Positions 3,846-6,319 of a DNA stretch of 6,319 bases are shown piece by piece. The position numbers and the translations under genes are program-made. Positions within the stretch are counted from its first letter, which is position 1. Every line of letters starts with the position of its first letter. Location of the stretch: positions 1 through 6,319 of the forward strand of contig JAJAZF010000143.1 in NCBI GenBank assembly GCA_026785875.1. The letters are read 5' to 3'. This stretch comes from Chamaesiphon sp. GTDB lineage: Bacteria; Cyanobacteriota; Cyanobacteriia; Cyanobacteriales; Chamaesiphonaceae. Under the pieces are notes generated by a model. It ran no database searches, had not been told where the DNA came from, and saw only the letters and a program-made list of their open reading frames with translations.

Positions 3846-6319
3846 ATGTTTGAACGCTTTACAGAAAAAGCCATTAAAGTAATCATGCTGGCCCAGGAAG
3901 AAGCACGTCGCCTGGGGCACAATTTCGTCGGTACCGAGCAAATCCTCTTAGGATTGATTGGCGAGGGTACTGGCGTAGCAGCAAAGGTCTTGAAATCGAT
4001 GGGGATCAACCTCAAAGACGCACGGATCGAAGTTGAGAAGATCATCGGACGTGGTTCGGGTTTTGTAGCCGTTGAAATCCCCTTCACCCCCAGAGCGAAG
4101 CGTGTTTTAGAGCTATCTTTAGAAGAAGCCCGCCAACTGGGACACAACTATATCGGCACCGAACATTTACTACTGGGCTTGATCCGCGAAGGTGAAGGCG
4201 TAGCAGCACGAGTTCTCGAAAACCTGGGTGTGGACTTAACCAAAGTTCGGACTCAAGTAATTCGGATGCTCGGCGAAACCTCAGAAACTGCGACAGCAAC
4301 TGCTGGCGGTCGATCGGGCGGTAGTAACAAAACACCTACACTAGATGAGTTTGGTTCCAACCTCACTCAAATGGCTCATGACGGTAAATTAGACCCCGTT
4401 GTCGGACGAGCCAAGGAAATCGAACGAGTCATCCAAATCCTCGGACGACGGACTAAAAATAACCCCGTCTTAATCGGCGAACCAGGTGTTGGTAAAACAG
4501 CCATCGCCGAAGGTTTAGCCCAACGCATCGCCAATCAGGATATCCCCGATATCCTTGAAGACAAGCGCGTTGTCACCCTCGATATCGGTTTATTAGTCGC
4601 TGGGACTAAATATCGCGGTGAATTTGAAGAACGCCTCAAGAAAATCATGGATGAAATCCGCCAAGCCGGAAATGTCATCCTGGTAATCGATGAAGTCCAC
4701 ACCCTAATCGGTGCTGGTGCTGCTGAAGGCGCGATCGATGCTGCAAATATCCTCAAACCTGCACTAGCACGGGGTGAGCTACAATGTATCGGCGCAACCA
4801 CTCTCGATGAGTACCGTAAGCATATCGAACGGGATGCCGCACTAGAACGTCGTTTCCAACCAGTAATGGTCGGCGAACCTAGTGTAGACGAAACGATCGA
4901 AATCCTCCACGGTCTACGCGAACGTTACGAACAGCACCACAAGCTCAAAATCACCGATCTCGCGCTGGACGCTGCGGCAAAACTAGCCGATCGCTATATC
5001 GCCGATCGCTTCCTTCCCGACAAAGCGATCGACCTAATGGACGAAGCTGGCTCCCGCGTTCGCTTGCTCAATTCCCAACTCCCCGCAGCAGCAAAAGAGC
5101 TGGACAAAGAATTACGCAAAGTCCTCAAAGAGAAAGACGAAGCCGTCCGCTCTCAAGACTTCGATAAAGCAGGTGCTCTCAAAGACCGCGAAATCGAAAT
5201 CAAAGCTGAGATCAAAACGATCGCTCAAACCAAAAAAGCTGCCGATGAAACTGAAGATCGCGTGATGCCTGAAGTCACCGAAGAAGACATCGCCCATATC
5301 GTCGCTTCTTGGACTGGCGTACCTGTGAGCAAGCTCACCGAATCTGAGTCCGTCAAACTGCTCAATATGGAAGAAACCCTCCATCAGCGGTTGATCGGTC
5401 AAGAAGAGGCTGTCAAAGCTGTCTCCCGTGCAATTCGTCGCGCTCGTGTTGGCTTGAAAAATCCCAACCGTCCGATCGCCAGTTTCATCTTCTCAGGCCC
5501 CACTGGAGTTGGTAAAACCGAGCTGACCAAAGCTCTGGCTAACTACTTCTTCGGCTCCGAAGACTCGATGATCCGCTTGGATATGTCCGAGTATATGGAG
5601 CGTCACACCGTATCTAAATTGATCGGTTCGCCTCCAGGTTATGTTGGCTACAGCGAAGGCGGTCAATTGACCGAAGCCGTTCGTCGTCGTCCTTACACCG
5701 TCGTCTTATTCGATGAAATCGAGAAAGCGCACCCCGACATCTTCAATATGCTCCTGCAAATTTTAGAAGACGGTCGCCTCACCGATGCCAAAGGACGCAC
5801 GGTAGACTTCAAGAACACCATGATCATCTTGACCTCCAACGTAGGTTCCAAAGTGATCGAAAAAGGTGGTGGTGGTCTCGGTTTCGAGTTCTCGGACAAC
5901 AAAACCGAAGCAACTTACAACCGCATCCGCAGCTTGGTCAACGAAGAACTCAAAAACTACTTCCGTCCAGAGTTCCTCAACCGTTTGGATGAAATCATCG
6001 TCTTCCAACAGCTCACCAAGCCAGAAGTCAAAGAGATCGCCGACATTATGCTCAAGGATCTATTCGGTCGTCTGACCGAGCAGGGAATCAAGCTCGAAGT
6101 CACAGATCGCTTCAAGGATCGTCTCATCGATGAAGGTTACAACCCTGCATACGGTGCGCGTCCCCTGCGTCGGGCGATTATGCGATTACTAGAAGACATC
6201 CTCGCTGAGGAAATGCTCTCTGGTCGTCTCAAAGACGGTGATACCTCGATCGTCGATATCGGCGAAGATGGTAAAGCGATCGTCACTCCCAAGCAGGACA
6301 TTCTCGCTAAAGCAGCACC
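3846..6319 (+). CDS. clpC: ATP-dependent Clp protease ATP-binding subunit ClpC (3' end cut by the window)
   Basis: ClpC is the Hsp100 AAA+ unfoldase that feeds proteins into the ClpP-type protease in the cytosol; in cyanobacteria it works with ClpP3/ClpR and the adaptor ClpS. The visible part has 824 complete codons plus two bases of the next and no stop. Family members have roughly 820-840 residues, so only a few codons are missing. Domains: two Clp N-terminal repeats (about 1-70 and 79-145), each with the GHNxxGTExxLLGLI motif; AAA+ module 1 with Walker A GEPGVGKT (211-218) and Walker B ending in D282-E283; a short middle domain with a UVR motif (about 427-462, around residues RSQDFDKAGALKDRE); AAA+ module 2 with Walker A GPTGVGKT (551-558) and Walker B D623-E624; the ClpP-docking tripeptide LGF (678-680) after a glycine run; and sensor-2 GARPLRR (770-776). 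The short middle domain with UVR and the LGF loop separate it from ClpB. All catalytic motifs are intact. The ATG begins the conserved MFERFTEKAIKVI. It probably has its own promoter. Confidence 0.97.
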   Translation, partial: MFERFTEKAIKVIMLAQEEARRLGHNFVGTEQILLGLIGEGTGVAAKVLKSMGINLKDARIEVEKIIGRGSGFVAVEIPFTPRAKRVLELSLEEARQLGHNYIGTEHLLLGLIREGEGVAARVLENLGVDLTKVRTQVIRMLGETSETATATAGGRSGGSNKTPTLDEFGSNLTQMAHDGKLDPVVGRAKEIERVIQILGRRTKNNPVLIGEPGVGKTAIAEGLAQRIANQDIPDILEDKRVVTLDIGLLVAGTKYRGEFEERLKKIMDEIRQAGNVILVIDEVHTLIGAGAAEGAIDAANILKPALARGELQCIGATTLDEYRKHIERDAALERRFQPVMVGEPSVDETIEILHGLRERYEQHHKLKITDLALDAAAKLADRYIADRFLPDKAIDLMDEAGSRVRLLNSQLPAAAKELDKELRKVLKEKDEAVRSQDFDKAGALKDREIEIKAEIKTIAQTKKAADETEDRVMPEVTEEDIAHIVASWTGVPVSKLTESESVKLLNMEETLHQRLIGQEEAVKAVSRAIRRARVGLKNPNRPIASFIFSGPTGVGKTELTKALANYFFGSEDSMIRLDMSEYMERHTVSKLIGSPPGYVGYSEGGQLTEAVRRRPYTVVLFDEIEKAHPDIFNMLLQILEDGRLTDAKGRTVDFKNTMIILTSNVGSKVIEKGGGGLGFEFSDNKTEATYNRIRSLVNEELKNYFRPEFLNRLDEIIVFQQLTKPEVKEIADIMLKDLFGRLTEQGIKLEVTDRFKDRLIDEGYNPAYGARPLRRAIMRLLEDILAEEMLSGRLKDGDTSIVDIGEDGKAIVTPKQDILAKAA

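Noticed and set aside
3749..6075. Several open frames of 69-132 codons in other frames across clpC
   Set aside because: clpC covers this whole stretch with all its motifs in one frame; the others have low-complexity Ser/Pro/Arg or acidic composition typical of shadow frames.
1..6319. CRISPR array, tRNA or rRNA genes, insertion sequence
   Set aside because: I found no regularly spaced repeats, no cloverleaf-like or rRNA-like segment, and no transposase frame or terminal inverted repeats with target duplication.

Overview
The window looks like chromosomal DNA of a cyanobacterium. The cyanobacterial palindrome HIP1 (GCGATCGC) is present in full at 359-366 and 1831-1838, and near-copies with a CGATCG core are scattered through the genes. 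The protein at the right end is a cyanobacterial/plastid-type ClpC, and the gap near 700 carries a GC-rich hairpin of a kind that is highly repeated in cyanobacterial genomes. The genus cannot be fixed from the sequence alone.

Layout, left to right. (1) 22-657, minus strand: tsaB, the tRNA t6A-synthesis partner protein. (2) 658-870: a divergent intergenic region with a repeat hairpin and a possible small minus-strand ORF that overlaps the tsaB start. (3) 871-2793, plus strand: a 640-residue protein with an unassigned helical N-terminal half and a TPR C-terminal half. (4) 2794-2918: a short gap with a plausible promoter overlapped by two inverted repeats. (5) 2919-3182 and 3166-3567, plus strand: a toxin-first HigB/HigA type II toxin-antitoxin pair of the E. 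coli YgjN/YgjM class, overlapping by 17 bases. (6) 3568-3845: the leader and promoter region of clpC. (7) 3846 to the window end, plus strand: clpC, complete except for its last few codons.

No shared pathway links the genes. tsaB and clpC are housekeeping genes (tRNA modification; ATP-dependent protein unfolding for the Clp protease), and the toxin-antitoxin pair is a small accessory module between them.

The most interesting detail is in the toxin gene. The reading frame is open upstream of the first usable GTG, and the upstream codons encode the conserved HigB N-terminus (HLIS...LR...YPDA). At the position where homologues have ATG there is AGG (2883-2885). The toxin may therefore have lost its start codon, start at a rare codon, or be made in an N-terminally shortened form, while its antitoxin stays intact.
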